Shown here: positions 28,034-36,244 of the stretch, one piece after another | Layout of the letters: each line of letters opens with the position of its first letter | Numbering within the stretch: position 1 is the first letter of the stretch | From: Clostridia bacterium | GTDB lineage: Bacteria > Bacillota > Clostridia > Oscillospirales > Acutalibacteraceae | Direction: 5' to 3' | Length of the DNA stretch: 64,000 bases | Assembly (NCBI GenBank): GCA_017407755.1 | Contig: JAFQVY010000001.1 | Location: 124,001-188,000 of the forward strand | Translations under genes and position numbers: made by a program | Notes under the pieces: model-generated | Databases searched by the model: none | What the model saw: only the letters and a program-made list of their open reading frames with translations | What the model was told of the DNA's origin: nothing

Positions 28034-28196
28034 TTGGTGCGAGTGACGGGACACAAATTGCAAATACAATTTGCACTGCTTGGCGACCCAAATCCTGCGG
28101 ATTTCGGTACCCGCCTGCACACCTGTCGGCTATAAAACAGTTCACCGAACTGTTTTACTTAACGCCTCCAGCCCTCTTAGGGTTCAAGTCCCGTGT
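28034..28196 (-). pseudogene. tRNA-Leu-derived structured remnant
   Basis: The left end (28034-28052) copies the 3' end of the nearby tRNA-Leu, including CCA, acceptor strand and part of the T arm. The right end (28180-28194) carries the T-arm sequence in the opposite orientation. The arms ACGGGAC (28046-28052) and GTCCCGT (28188-28194) can pair and enclose three hairpins: 28053-28073, a nested one at 28082-28115, and 28134-28156. It is not a functional tRNA. The whole could be a small mobile structured element or a rearranged tRNA gene. Confidence 0.55.
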
Positions 28197-28204
28197 TATT
28201 CTTA

Positions 28205-28239
28205 TAAAGCAAAAGAGACATCCAAACGGATGTCTCTTT
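28205..28239 (-). terminator. Intrinsic terminator of tRNA-Leu
   Basis: A 12-bp perfect stem (28212-28223 with 28228-28239), four-base loop, followed by T-rich sequence on the minus strand, immediately after the CCA end. Confidence 0.8.
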
Positions 28240-28243
28240 AACT

Positions 28244-28328
28244 TGGTGCGAGTGACGGGACTTGAACCCGTACGCGTCTCCACACACGCCCCTCAAACGT
28301 GCCTGTCTGCCTATTCCAGCACACTCGC
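28244..28328 (-). tRNA. tRNA-Leu (anticodon GAG)
   Basis: An 85-base gene with an encoded CCA end. The acceptor stem GCGAGTG/CACTCGC is perfect, the T arm is ACGGG-TTCAAGT-CCCGT, and the long variable arm is that of a class II tRNA. The anticodon loop TTGAGGG gives GAG, which reads CUU/CUC leucine codons. Confidence 0.93.
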
Positions 28329-28488
28329 ATTTGCGACTATTGCATTATATCACCGTGGGGTATGAATGTCAAGACTTATTTTTTAAAAATCAGAGATTTT
28401 TTTGTCAAAGAAATTTGTTAGCAGTCGCGCAGCAGAAATTTCGGTTGCTTTCTTTTTGATAATCGTTTATAATAAGGTGAAATTACAT

Positions 28489-28565
28489 CCGCCCGTGGCG
28501 CAGTTGGATAACGCAGCAGATTCCGATTCTGAAGAACGGGGGTTCGAATCCCTTCGGGCGGGCCA
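28489..28565 (+). tRNA. tRNA-Arg (anticodon CCG)
   Basis: A 77-base gene with CCA encoded. The acceptor stem CCGCCCG/CGGGCGG is perfect, the discriminator is G, the T loop is TTCGAAT, and the anticodon loop TTCCGAT gives CCG (codon CGG). Confidence 0.92.
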
Positions 28566-28570
28566 AAAAA

Positions 28571-28606
28571 GGAAGTGCTGACCTAAATGGTCAGTGCTTT
28601 CTTTTT
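28571..28606 (+). terminator. Intrinsic terminator of tRNA-Arg
   Basis: An 11-bp stem with G-T pairs and a four-base loop, followed by TTTCTTTTTCC. The 336 bases from here to the kinase gene contain no recognisable gene, only AT-rich sequence and the terminator at 28815-28852. Confidence 0.7.
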
Positions 28607-28814
28607 CCGTTTGAAGGGGTTCGAAGTCCGTTGCAGCTGTGCTTTTATTTATCAATCACGGCAGCAAATACAGGTATTAAGTATAAAACACTTTAAACTA
28701 ACGGCATATTCCCCTAAATTATTTTGAATACACGTTAATTTTTGAAACATTTATAAAAAATCCAACATGGCTTATACTAATTAACATTTTACATCTTTAA
28801 TTTTAACCAGACCA

Positions 28815-28852
28815 AAACCGCCCGAGGCTACATAAAACCTCAGGCGGTTGCT
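28815..28852 (-). terminator. Hairpin after the kinase gene, probable terminator
   Basis: A GC-rich inverted repeat (arms around ACCGCCCGAGG and CCTCAGGCGGT) is followed on the minus strand by TTTTGG. It lies about 90 bases after the stop of the kinase gene. Confidence 0.6.
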
Positions 28853-28941
28853 TATTAATAATTTTCAATTGACACTCAGTTTCGGTAAGGTTAAGTCTAA
28901 ATAAACCTTTCAAAAGGCGAACTGCCCGCCGTGGCTAAGGG

Positions 28942-29691
28942 TTACTCGTAATCTACAACGTTTACCCAAGAAAGAAGGAACTCACGCTCTGCTTCGTTGC
29001 CCTTAACAGACTGAGAAGCGGCTACAATGGGCATCCATTTCTGAACGTACTGCAAAGCGGTGTCGCTTTTTTTGCAGAAAGCGCTGAGATACTTTTTGCC
29101 GATTTCCTCCTCTTTTGCAAGGCAGAAAAGCAGATATGTTCTGGCGGCATCGGCAGAAGCGTTACCCTGAGTAGCATGTGCCCAGTCGATAATATAGGCA
29201 CTGCCGTCTTCCTTTATAATGATATTAGAAGGGTTAAGGTCGCCGTGGCAAACCTTATTGTGCTTAGGCATACCCTCAAGACGGGTGTGAAGCTCATAGC
29301 GGGTTGTAGCATCAAGCTCGGTAGAGCTTATTTTGCGGTTCATCTTATCCTTGAGCTTATTAAGGAGAGGGCTTTTCTTTGAGTGGATTTCAAGCTGAAT
29401 GTCAACAAGCATCTCAATATACTCGTCAATTTTCTCAGGATTTTCATTCATAAGCTCAGAAAGAGTCTTGCCCTCGATAAATTCGGTAACAATAGCCCAC
29501 TTGCCGTCAATAGTGGTAACTTCAATGATTTTAGGAATGTTAAGACCTGTTTCCTCAATTCTGGCGGTGTTTAAAGCCTCGTTTAAAACATCTGCCTTTG
29601 AGTAATCAGAGCTGAAAACTTTGATACACTTGTCGCCGTCTCTGTAGATGGTTTTGTTGGTTCTTACTGCAATAACATTATCAAGCTTCAT
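28942..29691 (-). CDS. Aminoglycoside phosphotransferase / choline-kinase-like small-molecule kinase
   Basis: A 249-residue protein-kinase-like fold enzyme. The catalytic loop is CHGDLNPSNIII (near residue 145) and the metal-binding IIDWAHA follows (~165), typical of the APH/choline kinase family. The substrate cannot be read from sequence; resistance is not implied, since many family members act on sugars, choline or hydroxy acids. It begins 15 bases after the adhE stop on the same strand and is probably co-transcribed with adhE under Rex control. Confidence 0.85.
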   Translation of the reverse strand: MKLDNVIAVRTNKTIYRDGDKCIKVFSSDYSKADVLNEALNTARIEETGLNIPKIIEVTTIDGKWAIVTEFIEGKTLSELMNENPEKIDEYIEMLVDIQLEIHSKKSPLLNKLKDKMNRKISSTELDATTRYELHTRLEGMPKHNKVCHGDLNPSNIIIKEDGSAYIIDWAHATQGNASADAARTYLLFCLAKEEEIGKKYLSAFCKKSDTALQYVQKWMPIVAASQSVKGNEAEREFLLSWVNVVDYE

Positions 29692-29706
29692 TACGTTAAC
29701 CTCCTA

Positions 29707-32325
29707 TCAAATATCTTTATGAGTGCCGTAGTAGGCGTTTAAATACATCTGTTTAATCTCACTCATAAGGGGATAACGTGGGTTAGCGCCTGTGCACTGG
29801 TCGTCAAATGCCTGCTCTGTCATTTCGTCAAGACGATTAAGGAAATCAGCTTCATCAATGCCATAGTCCTTGATTGTATCCTTAATTCCGACTGTAGCCT
29901 TAAGCTCGTTGATAGCCTTAATAAGGTTCTCCATCTTCTCTTCATTTGTGTTACCGCCAAGGTTAAGAGCGTCTGAAATCTCTGCATATCTTGCGAGAGT
30001 ATGAGGGTGGTCGTACTGAGAGAATGTACCCATCTTCTGGGGAGCTTCACTTGCGTTAAAGCGGATAACTTCCTCAATCATAAGGGCATTTGCTACACCG
30101 TGGGGTAAGTGGTGGAAAGCACCAAGCTTATGAGCCATAGAGTGGCATACACCGAGGAATGCATTTGCAAAAGCCATACCTGCCATTGTTGCGGCGTTAG
30201 CCATTTTCTCACGTGCTTCTACGTCGGTCTGGCCATTCTCATAAGCTCTGGGAAGGTACTTGAAGATGTTCTTAAGAGCACCCAGTGCAAGACCGTCTGT
30301 ATAATCTGTTGCAAGCATTGCGGCGTAAGCCTCAACTGCGTGGGTAACTGCGTCGATACCTGAAGCGGCTGTAAGGCCCTTGGGAGCTGACATATGGAAA
30401 TCTGTATCAATAATTGCCATATTGGGAAGTAATTCGTAGTCTGCAAGAGGATACTTAACGCCTGTTTTCTCGTCGGTAATAACTGCGAAAGGTGTTACCT
30501 CAGAACCTGTACCTGCGGAAGCGGGAATTGCAATAAAGTATGCCTTCTCGCCCATCTTGGGGAAGGTATATACACGCTTACGGATATCAATAAATCGCAT
30601 TGCCATATCCATAAAGTCTGCTTCGGGATGTTCATAAAGCACCCACATAATCTTTGCGGCGTCCATTGCAGAGCCACCGCCAAGAGCGATGATTGTGTCG
30701 GGCTTGAACTGAGACATCTGCTTTGCACCGTCGGTTGCATTCTTAAGTGTGGGGTCAGGCTGAACGTCAAAGAATGTGGAGTGAGCAATACCCATTTCAT
30801 CAAGCTTATCGGTAATTGCTTTTGTATAGCCGTTTTCATAAAGGAAAGTATCTGTTACGATAAATGCTCTCTTTTTGCCCATAACGTTTTTAAGCTCGTC
30901 AAGGGCTACGGGTAAGCATCCTTTCTTGATATAAACCTTCTCAGGAGCTCTGAACCAAAGCATATTTTCCCTTCTTTCTGCTACTGTCTTGATATTTAAG
31001 AGGTGCTTAACACCTACGTTTTCGCTAACTGAATTTCCGCCCCAAGAACCACAGCCAAGGGTAAGTGAGGGAGCAAGCTTAAAGTTATAAAGGTCACCGA
31101 TACCGCCGTGGGATGAAGGAGTGTTTAAGAGGATTCGGCAAGTCTTCATTCTGCTTGCAAACTCACTGAGCTTTTCACGCTCTGTAATCTCGTTGAGATA
31201 AATTGAAGAAGTATGACCGTAACCGCCGTCGGCAACTAACTGTTCTGCCTTTTTAAGAGCGTCCTCAAAGCTTACTGCCTTGTACATTGCAAGTACGGGG
31301 CTAAGCTTTTCGTGAGCAAACTCTTCTGAAAGCTCAACACTCTCAACCTCACCGATAAGGATTTTTGTACCCTCAGGCACTTCTACACCTGCTAAAGCGG
31401 CAATTTTAGCGGCAGGCTGACCAACGATTTTTGCATTTAATGCACCGTTGATGATGATGGTCTTTCTTACCTTCTCTGTTTCATCAGCATTAAGGAAGTA
31501 GCAACCACGTGTTGCAAACTCTTCTTTTACTGCGTCATAGATATCCTCCATAACGATAACTGACTGTTCACTTGCACAAATCATACCGTTATCAAAGGTC
31601 TTGGAGTGGATAATGGAGTTAACTGCAAGTAAGATATCGGCGGAGCTGTCGATAATTGCAGGAGTGTTACCTGCACCTACACCCAAAGCAGGCTTACCGC
31701 TACTGTAGGCAGCCTTTACCATACCGGGACCGCCTGTGGCGAGGATGATATCTGCCTCTTTCATAACTGTGTTTGTCATCTCAAGGGATGGTACGTCAAT
31801 CCAGTCAATAATACCCTCGGGAGCACCTGCCTCAACTGCGGCTTCAAGCACAAGCTTTGCGGCAGCGATTGTGCAGTTCTTTGCTCTGGGGTGAGGAGAA
31901 ATGATGATAGCATTTCTTGTTTTAAGAGCTAAAAGACATTTGAAAATTGCAGTAGATGTGGGGTTTGTGGTAGGAATAACTGCGGCAATTACACCGATAG
32001 GCTCGGCAATCTTAGTAGTACCGAAAGCCTTGTCTTCCTCAATAACACCGCAGGTTTTTGTGTCTTTATATGCGTTGTAGATATACTCTGCGGCGTAGTT
32101 GTTCTTGATAACCTTATCCTCAACCACACCCATACCTGTTTCCTCAACTGCCATTTTAGCAAGAGGGATTCTTGCTTTGTTAGCAGCAGAAGCGGCGGCT
32201 AAGAAAATCTTATCTACCTGCTCCTGAGTGTAGGTTGCAAACTTAGCCTGAGCGTCTTTTGTACGCTTAAGGGCAAGTTCGAGTTTTTCTACGCTGTCGG
32301 TTATTTCGTAAATCTTATTTTCCAT
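29707..32325 (-). CDS. adhE: Bifunctional acetaldehyde-CoA / alcohol dehydrogenase AdhE
   Basis: Converts acetyl-CoA to acetaldehyde and then ethanol with NADH, disposing of fermentation reductant. The N-terminal aldehyde dehydrogenase half has the catalytic Cys in GMICASEQS (~residue 245). The C-terminal iron-dependent alcohol dehydrogenase half has GGGSAMDAAK and the iron-binding His cluster (CHSMAHKLGAFHHLPHG). The ATG at 32325 follows CAGGAGG, giving 872 residues, the usual length for AdhE. A Rex site overlaps its promoter. Confidence 0.97.
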   Translation of the reverse strand: MENKIYEITDSVEKLELALKRTKDAQAKFATYTQEQVDKIFLAAASAANKARIPLAKMAVEETGMGVVEDKVIKNNYAAEYIYNAYKDTKTCGVIEEDKAFGTTKIAEPIGVIAAVIPTTNPTSTAIFKCLLALKTRNAIIISPHPRAKNCTIAAAKLVLEAAVEAGAPEGIIDWIDVPSLEMTNTVMKEADIILATGGPGMVKAAYSSGKPALGVGAGNTPAIIDSSADILLAVNSIIHSKTFDNGMICASEQSVIVMEDIYDAVKEEFATRGCYFLNADETEKVRKTIIINGALNAKIVGQPAAKIAALAGVEVPEGTKILIGEVESVELSEEFAHEKLSPVLAMYKAVSFEDALKKAEQLVADGGYGHTSSIYLNEITEREKLSEFASRMKTCRILLNTPSSHGGIGDLYNFKLAPSLTLGCGSWGGNSVSENVGVKHLLNIKTVAERRENMLWFRAPEKVYIKKGCLPVALDELKNVMGKKRAFIVTDTFLYENGYTKAITDKLDEMGIAHSTFFDVQPDPTLKNATDGAKQMSQFKPDTIIALGGGSAMDAAKIMWVLYEHPEADFMDMAMRFIDIRKRVYTFPKMGEKAYFIAIPASAGTGSEVTPFAVITDEKTGVKYPLADYELLPNMAIIDTDFHMSAPKGLTAASGIDAVTHAVEAYAAMLATDYTDGLALGALKNIFKYLPRAYENGQTDVEAREKMANAATMAGMAFANAFLGVCHSMAHKLGAFHHLPHGVANALMIEEVIRFNASEAPQKMGTFSQYDHPHTLARYAEISDALNLGGNTNEEKMENLIKAINELKATVGIKDTIKDYGIDEADFLNRLDEMTEQAFDDQCTGANPRYPLMSEIKQMYLNAYYGTHKDI

Positions 32326-32348
32326 TTTATCCTCCTGTAATGTAAGGC

Positions 32349-32385
32349 TTGTTATTATTTTAACAAATCTTTTTTGCCTTTTCAA
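32349..32385 (-). promoter_or_regulatory. adhE promoter with Rex operator
   Basis: The sequence TTGTTATTATTTTAACAA (32349-32366) matches the Rex consensus TTGTTA-N6-TAACAA exactly. It covers the -10 TAAAAT (32357-32362) of a promoter whose -35 TTGAAA is at 32380-32385, 17 bases away (minus strand). Rex represses fermentation genes when NADH/NAD+ is low, so adhE should be induced by excess NADH. Confidence 0.85.
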
Positions 32386-32530
32386 CCGTAATTTATAAAT
32401 TGGTTATATATACACATTTTAAGAGCTCTTAAAAGCCCTGTAAATATAAATTTTGACCGATATTTAATGAATTTGCAGGAATTGGGGGGAATTTTTGCAA
32501 AAAAACGCGACAAACACTGCAAAACTGTTG

Positions 32531-32588
32531 ACAAATTATGATAAATTTGTTACCTTTATATTGTATAAAAGTCTATAATGTTAGACTT
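32531..32588 (+). promoter_or_regulatory. Two palindromes in the promoter region of pair 3
   Basis: Palindrome one, ACAAATT-N6-AATTTGT (32531-32550), lies just after a TTGACA at 32528. Palindrome two, AAGTCTA-N6-TAGACTT (32569-32588), overlaps a TATAAT at 32574 and shares arms GTCTA/TAGAC with the pair 1 operator. Both fit BlaI-family binding, with the second the better candidate. Confidence 0.6.
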
Positions 32589-32604
32589 TAAGGAGGATAT
32601 AATT

Positions 32605-32967
32605 ATGTCAACACCCAAAATTTTTGAAAGCGAGTACAGATTCTGCCTTATTATGTGGGATACAGAGCCCATTAAATGTGCAGAAATCGCAAAAATCTGC
32701 AAGGAAAAACTCACTTGGTCACGAACCACTACCTACACCGTTATCAAGCGTTTAAGCGAGAGAGGCGTGCTTAAGGTAGAAAACTCCTATGTTACTTCCC
32801 TTATTTCAAAGGAAGAGGCTCAGAAGTCTGAGCTTGACGAGCTTATGGAGAAAAAATTTGAAAATTCCCTGCCTGCATTTATTGCCGCATTTTCAAAGGG
32901 CAGAACTTTGAATGCAGAGGAAGCAGACGCTCTTAAAACCTTGATTGAAAACGCTGAAGAAAAATGA
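32605..32967 (+). CDS. BlaI/MecI/CopY-family repressor (pair 3)
   Basis: A 120-residue winged-helix protein starting at the ATG at 32605, after AAGGAGG. The recognition region LTWSRTTTYTVIKRLSERG resembles those of pairs 1 and 2. The C-terminal ENSLPAFIAAFSKG segment is the family dimer region. Its last bases overlap the M56 gene start in an ATGA junction. The palindrome at 32569-32588 suggests autoregulation. Confidence 0.9.
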   Translation: MSTPKIFESEYRFCLIMWDTEPIKCAEIAKICKEKLTWSRTTTYTVIKRLSERGVLKVENSYVTSLISKEEAQKSELDELMEKKFENSLPAFIAAFSKGRTLNAEEADALKTLIENAEEK

Positions 32968-34358
32968 ACCAAATCTTTTTAGAGGTTATAAACCTTAGCA
33001 TTACCGCAAGCCTTGTAGCGGTGGTTGTTTTGCTTTTAAGGTTAGTATTTAAAAAAGCACCCAAGTGGATTAGTGCTGCTTTGTGGGTATTTGTAGGCTT
33101 AAGGCTTATTATGCCGTTTTCACTTGAAAGCAACCTTTCTGTGCTTCCCCACGTTGATATTTCGTCAGCACCGAAAGTAAGCTCTGACGTTATCGTTCAC
33201 TCCCCCACAGGCTCAATTAACTACGTTTTGGATAATTCCCTGACGTCTTCCCAAAGTGTTCATCACAGTTTAAGCGCTCTTGATGTTTTTGCTGTTTTGT
33301 GGGCAGTGGGAGTAGTTGCATTTTTGCTTTACGGCATTATAAGCTATCTTGCGGTTTACAAAAAGGTGCGAACCGCAATTCCCTTAATGGGTAACATCTA
33401 CCAAAGCGAAAACGTAAAATCCCCCTTTGTGTTAGGCTTTATCAAGCCTCGTATCGTAGTGCCCTTTAACCTTGAAAGCGAAACTTTGCACAACGTTATC
33501 CTTCACGAAAACGCCCATCTTAAGCGCAAAGACCATTTGGTAAAGCCCTTTGCATATCTGCTTTTGTGTATGCATTGGTTTAATCCCCTTATGTGGCTTT
33601 CGTACATTCTTTTGTGCAGAGACATTGAAGTAGCCTGCGACGAAAAGGTTATTAAGACTCTTTCTTTTGCAGAGCGTAAAACCTATGCAATGGCGTTGCT
33701 TGAATGCAAGGTTAAAAACACAACCGTTGCAGTTTGCCCCGTAGCTTTCGGCGAGGTAAGCGTTAAGGCACGTATCAAAAACACCCTCAGCTACAAAAAG
33801 CCCGGATTATGGGTGGTTATCTTAGCAATTTCGGCAAGCATTATTGCCTCAGGCTGTTTACTTACAAACCCCAAGGCAGAAACTGCCACCATCGAGGAAA
33901 ATCCTGCGGTTGAAGAAGCTACCATACCTATGACAGAGCCTTTTGAAGAAACAGTGCCTTCTACCGTTTTACCTACTCAAAAGGAAACTGAAATTAAAAC
34001 AGAGCCGACTACCCAGGAAATAACCGAAGTCTACACTTACGAAGAAGAATATTATGAAGAGGACTACATAATCGGCACAAAGGCGCCCTATACCTTAAGG
34101 AGCATTAACGATGTGGTAAGTGATTATGCTGAACAGCAGTTTGAGGAAAGCTTGCAGGAATATTACAGCAGGCTTAAAAGCGAAACCTCAAACCACACCG
34201 ACGACTGCCAGTGTCCAAGCTGTAAAAGGCTTCGAGATGCGGGAATTTATCCCCCTCTTTATAATATTGAACCGCCCGAAGTTCCTGCCGAGAGCGAAAA
34301 CACCTATGAAACCGTTAACGTTTTACCTACGGGCACTTTGGAGTTTATTGAACCTTAA
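32964..34358 (+). CDS. BlaR1-like M56 membrane metallopeptidase with short acidic sensor tail (pair 3)
   Basis: A 464-residue protein. The membrane and protease part is like pairs 1 and 2 (LHENAHLKRKDH, MHWFNPLMWLSY, VCPVAFGEVSVKARIKNTLS). Instead of a large C-terminal domain it has, after one membrane segment, a ~140-residue Thr/Glu/Pro-rich low-complexity stretch and a small Cys motif (DDCQCPSCKRL), which may bind a metal. No penicillin-binding motif is present. The ligand is unknown. It is probably a true, shorter sensor and not a truncation, since the stop is followed by a terminator-like hairpin. Confidence 0.82.
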   Translation: MNQIFLEVINLSITASLVAVVVLLLRLVFKKAPKWISAALWVFVGLRLIMPFSLESNLSVLPHVDISSAPKVSSDVIVHSPTGSINYVLDNSLTSSQSVHHSLSALDVFAVLWAVGVVAFLLYGIISYLAVYKKVRTAIPLMGNIYQSENVKSPFVLGFIKPRIVVPFNLESETLHNVILHENAHLKRKDHLVKPFAYLLLCMHWFNPLMWLSYILLCRDIEVACDEKVIKTLSFAERKTYAMALLECKVKNTTVAVCPVAFGEVSVKARIKNTLSYKKPGLWVVILAISASIIASGCLLTNPKAETATIEENPAVEEATIPMTEPFEETVPSTVLPTQKETEIKTEPTTQEITEVYTYEEEYYEEDYIIGTKAPYTLRSINDVVSDYAEQQFEESLQEYYSRLKSETSNHTDDCQCPSCKRLRDAGIYPPLYNIEPPEVPAESENTYETVNVLPTGTLEFIEP

Positions 34359-34386
34359 GAGCAGAGCTGAGCCTCTGCTCTTCTTA
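34357..34386 (+). terminator. Hairpin after pair 3, weak terminator
   Basis: Inverted arms AAGAGCAGAG and CTCTGCTCTT begin at the M56 stop. The T-run is short (CTTCTT), so some read-through into the methyltransferase gene is likely. Confidence 0.6.
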
Positions 34387-34393
34387 ATGTATT

Positions 34394-35725
34394 ATGAATG
34401 TATTTTTTAACCGTATGAGCACCCTGCTTTCTCAAAGGGAGCTTGAAGATTTTAAAAAAGAATACGAAAAGCCTTCATATATAGGCGTAAGGGTAAACAC
34501 TCTTAAGGCAAATGAAAATAAGCTTTTCAGCCTTACGGATGCCTTTTCGGAAAAAGACCGTACACCCTTTTGTGAAAACGGTTTTTACCTGAAAAGCAAA
34601 GATGCTTTAAGCGGCAACCACCCACTACACCATGCAGGTGCCTTCTATTTTCAGGAGCCTTCGGCAATGTCTGCGGTAAGCCTTCTCGACCCTCAGAAAG
34701 GCGACAAGGTTCTTGACCTTTGTGCCGCTCCCGGAGGAAAATCCACTCAGATTGCAGCCGCTTTAGACGGAGAAGGCTTAATCTGGAGCAACGAAATTGT
34801 CAAAAGCCGTGCCAATATTCTTTTGAGCAACTTTGAGCGTACAGGCATCAGAAACGCCGTTATCTCAAATTCTGACCCGGAAACCCTTTGCTCTATGCTT
34901 GAAGGCTGTTTTGACAAGGTGCTGGTAGATGCTCCCTGCAGCGGCGAGGGTATGATTCGCCGCGACCCCGATGCACTTACCCAGTGGAGCGTTGAGCACA
35001 CTCTTTCCTGTGCAACACGCCAGCTTAAAATTTTAGAAAGTGCCAAAAAAGCTTTGCGAAAAGGCGGTATTCTCGTTTACTCGACCTGCACCTTTTCAAA
35101 AGAAGAAAACGAAGGTGTGATTGAGGCTTTTCTTAAAGAAAACCCCGATTTTGAACTTACTGACTTTAGTGAAAGTTTCGGCAGAGAGGGGCTTATTAAA
35201 AACACCTGCCGCATATACCCCATGGACGGCGGCGAGGGACATTTTGCCGCAAGGCTGAGAAAAAAAGGCGATGAAAAAGGCGTTTTTTCTGAACAAATCG
35301 CGTCAAACAAGGTGCCTTCTCTGGTAACGGATTTTCTTAAAGAAATTTTTAAAGACACCACCCCTTACCAAAAGCTTTATATCAAAGACGGCTTAGTTTA
35401 TGCCTTGCCAGAAATTTGCCCTGATTTAAGGTCAAAGCACGTAATCCGTGCAGGAATACTTGTTGGCACAATTAAGAAAAACTACTTTGAGCCTGCCCAC
35501 GCTCTTTTTGCCTCGGCAGACATTGAAAACCTTAAAAATGTAATGAATTTAAGTCTTTCTGACCCAAGAGTCCTCAGATTTTTAAAGGGTGAGGAAATCG
35601 ACGCCGAAACATCGCTTAAGGGCTATTGCGGTGTAGCTATAGAAGGTATACCCTTAGGCTTTGGCAAAGTAAGCTCCGGCAAGCTTAAAAACAAATATCC
35701 CAAAGGCTTAAGAATAAGAAATTAA
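34394..35725 (+). CDS. rsmF: RsmB/RsmF-type rRNA (cytosine-C5-) methyltransferase
   Basis: SAM-dependent m5C methyltransferase of rRNA. Motif I is VLDLCAAPGGKST (~residue 110), the PC motif is DAPCSGEGMIRRDP (~180), and the catalytic Cys is in YSTCTFSKEEN. The C-terminal ~140 residues form the extra domain seen in RsmF-type proteins (KGYCGVAIEGIPLGFG). No good Shine-Dalgarno precedes either the ATG at 34394 or the one at 34415, so the exact start is uncertain. The symbol is a family-level guess. Confidence 0.85.
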   Translation: MNVFFNRMSTLLSQRELEDFKKEYEKPSYIGVRVNTLKANENKLFSLTDAFSEKDRTPFCENGFYLKSKDALSGNHPLHHAGAFYFQEPSAMSAVSLLDPQKGDKVLDLCAAPGGKSTQIAAALDGEGLIWSNEIVKSRANILLSNFERTGIRNAVISNSDPETLCSMLEGCFDKVLVDAPCSGEGMIRRDPDALTQWSVEHTLSCATRQLKILESAKKALRKGGILVYSTCTFSKEENEGVIEAFLKENPDFELTDFSESFGREGLIKNTCRIYPMDGGEGHFAARLRKKGDEKGVFSEQIASNKVPSLVTDFLKEIFKDTTPYQKLYIKDGLVYALPEICPDLRSKHVIRAGILVGTIKKNYFEPAHALFASADIENLKNVMNLSLSDPRVLRFLKGEEIDAETSLKGYCGVAIEGIPLGFGKVSSGKLKNKYPKGLRIRN

Positions 35726-35757
35726 AAAGCTGTCTCCTTAGGGGGACAGCTTTATTT
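35726..35757 (+). terminator. Intrinsic terminator between convergent genes
   Basis: A long stem (AAAGCTGTC with GACAGCTTT, extended by CC/GG) is followed by TTTATTTTTA. It overlaps the stop of the lipoprotein gene on the other strand and may serve both. Confidence 0.8.
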
Positions 35758-36220
35758 TTATATTTTCGGCTAAGATTTCTATTTCTTTTATAACGCCTTT
35801 TGGGTCGGTATAGATTTTGCCAAGACCGCTTTCGCTGTTTACTGAAGCAGTAAAAAACTCTCCCTCTTCTGCTAAAGGCGGAGTTTCTTCTCTTAAGGCG
35901 TCAAGGGTGTTTTTAATAGACTGAGCAAAGCTTGAATTCGGCAGATAGTCGCCTTCAGTAACCGCCGTAAGTCCTCTGTAGGCTATGTTGAAATTATCTG
36001 TCCAGCTAAAGCTTAAGCCGTAAAGCTCGTCAGGGGTGGAAATATCAAGGTACATTTCACCTGTGTCGCTATAAATAAGAAGCCCCTCTAAATCAAGCTC
36101 GTTAACGGTCGCTTTAAAGGAACTGTCTATATGCAAATCCGCCTTTTCGGGAGCAGACGGTGCACAGCCAAAAAGAAAAACAAAAAGGAATGCAAGTATA
36201 CAAAGACCAAGTTTTTTCAT
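35738..36220 (-). CDS. Predicted lipoprotein of unknown function
   Basis: A 160-residue protein with a lipoprotein signal peptide (hydrophobic stretch LCILAFLFVFLF followed by the lipobox Cys at about residue 19). The mature part is a beta-rich domain of repeated short strands (ATVNELDLEGLLIYSD, MYLDISTPDEL); no family is recognised. It follows nnrD by 24 bases and is the last gene of a three-gene operon. Confidence 0.75.
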   Translation of the reverse strand: MKKLGLCILAFLFVFLFGCAPSAPEKADLHIDSSFKATVNELDLEGLLIYSDTGEMYLDISTPDELYGLSFSWTDNFNIAYRGLTAVTEGDYLPNSSFAQSIKNTLDALREETPPLAEEGEFFTASVNSESGLGKIYTDPKGVIKEIEILAENIKIKLSP

Positions 36221-36244
36221 AAAAACCGCCTTACAGTTAATACA

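Noticed and set aside
27577..28365. A 262-codon plus-strand frame across sigG, its leader and the tRNA-Leu
   Set aside because: It is antisense to sigG and tRNA-Leu, has no ribosome-binding site and has no recognisable protein pattern.
28942..29691. An aminoglycoside-resistance gene
   Set aside because: The fold fits, but the family is broad and the context is metabolic; nothing supports a drug substrate.
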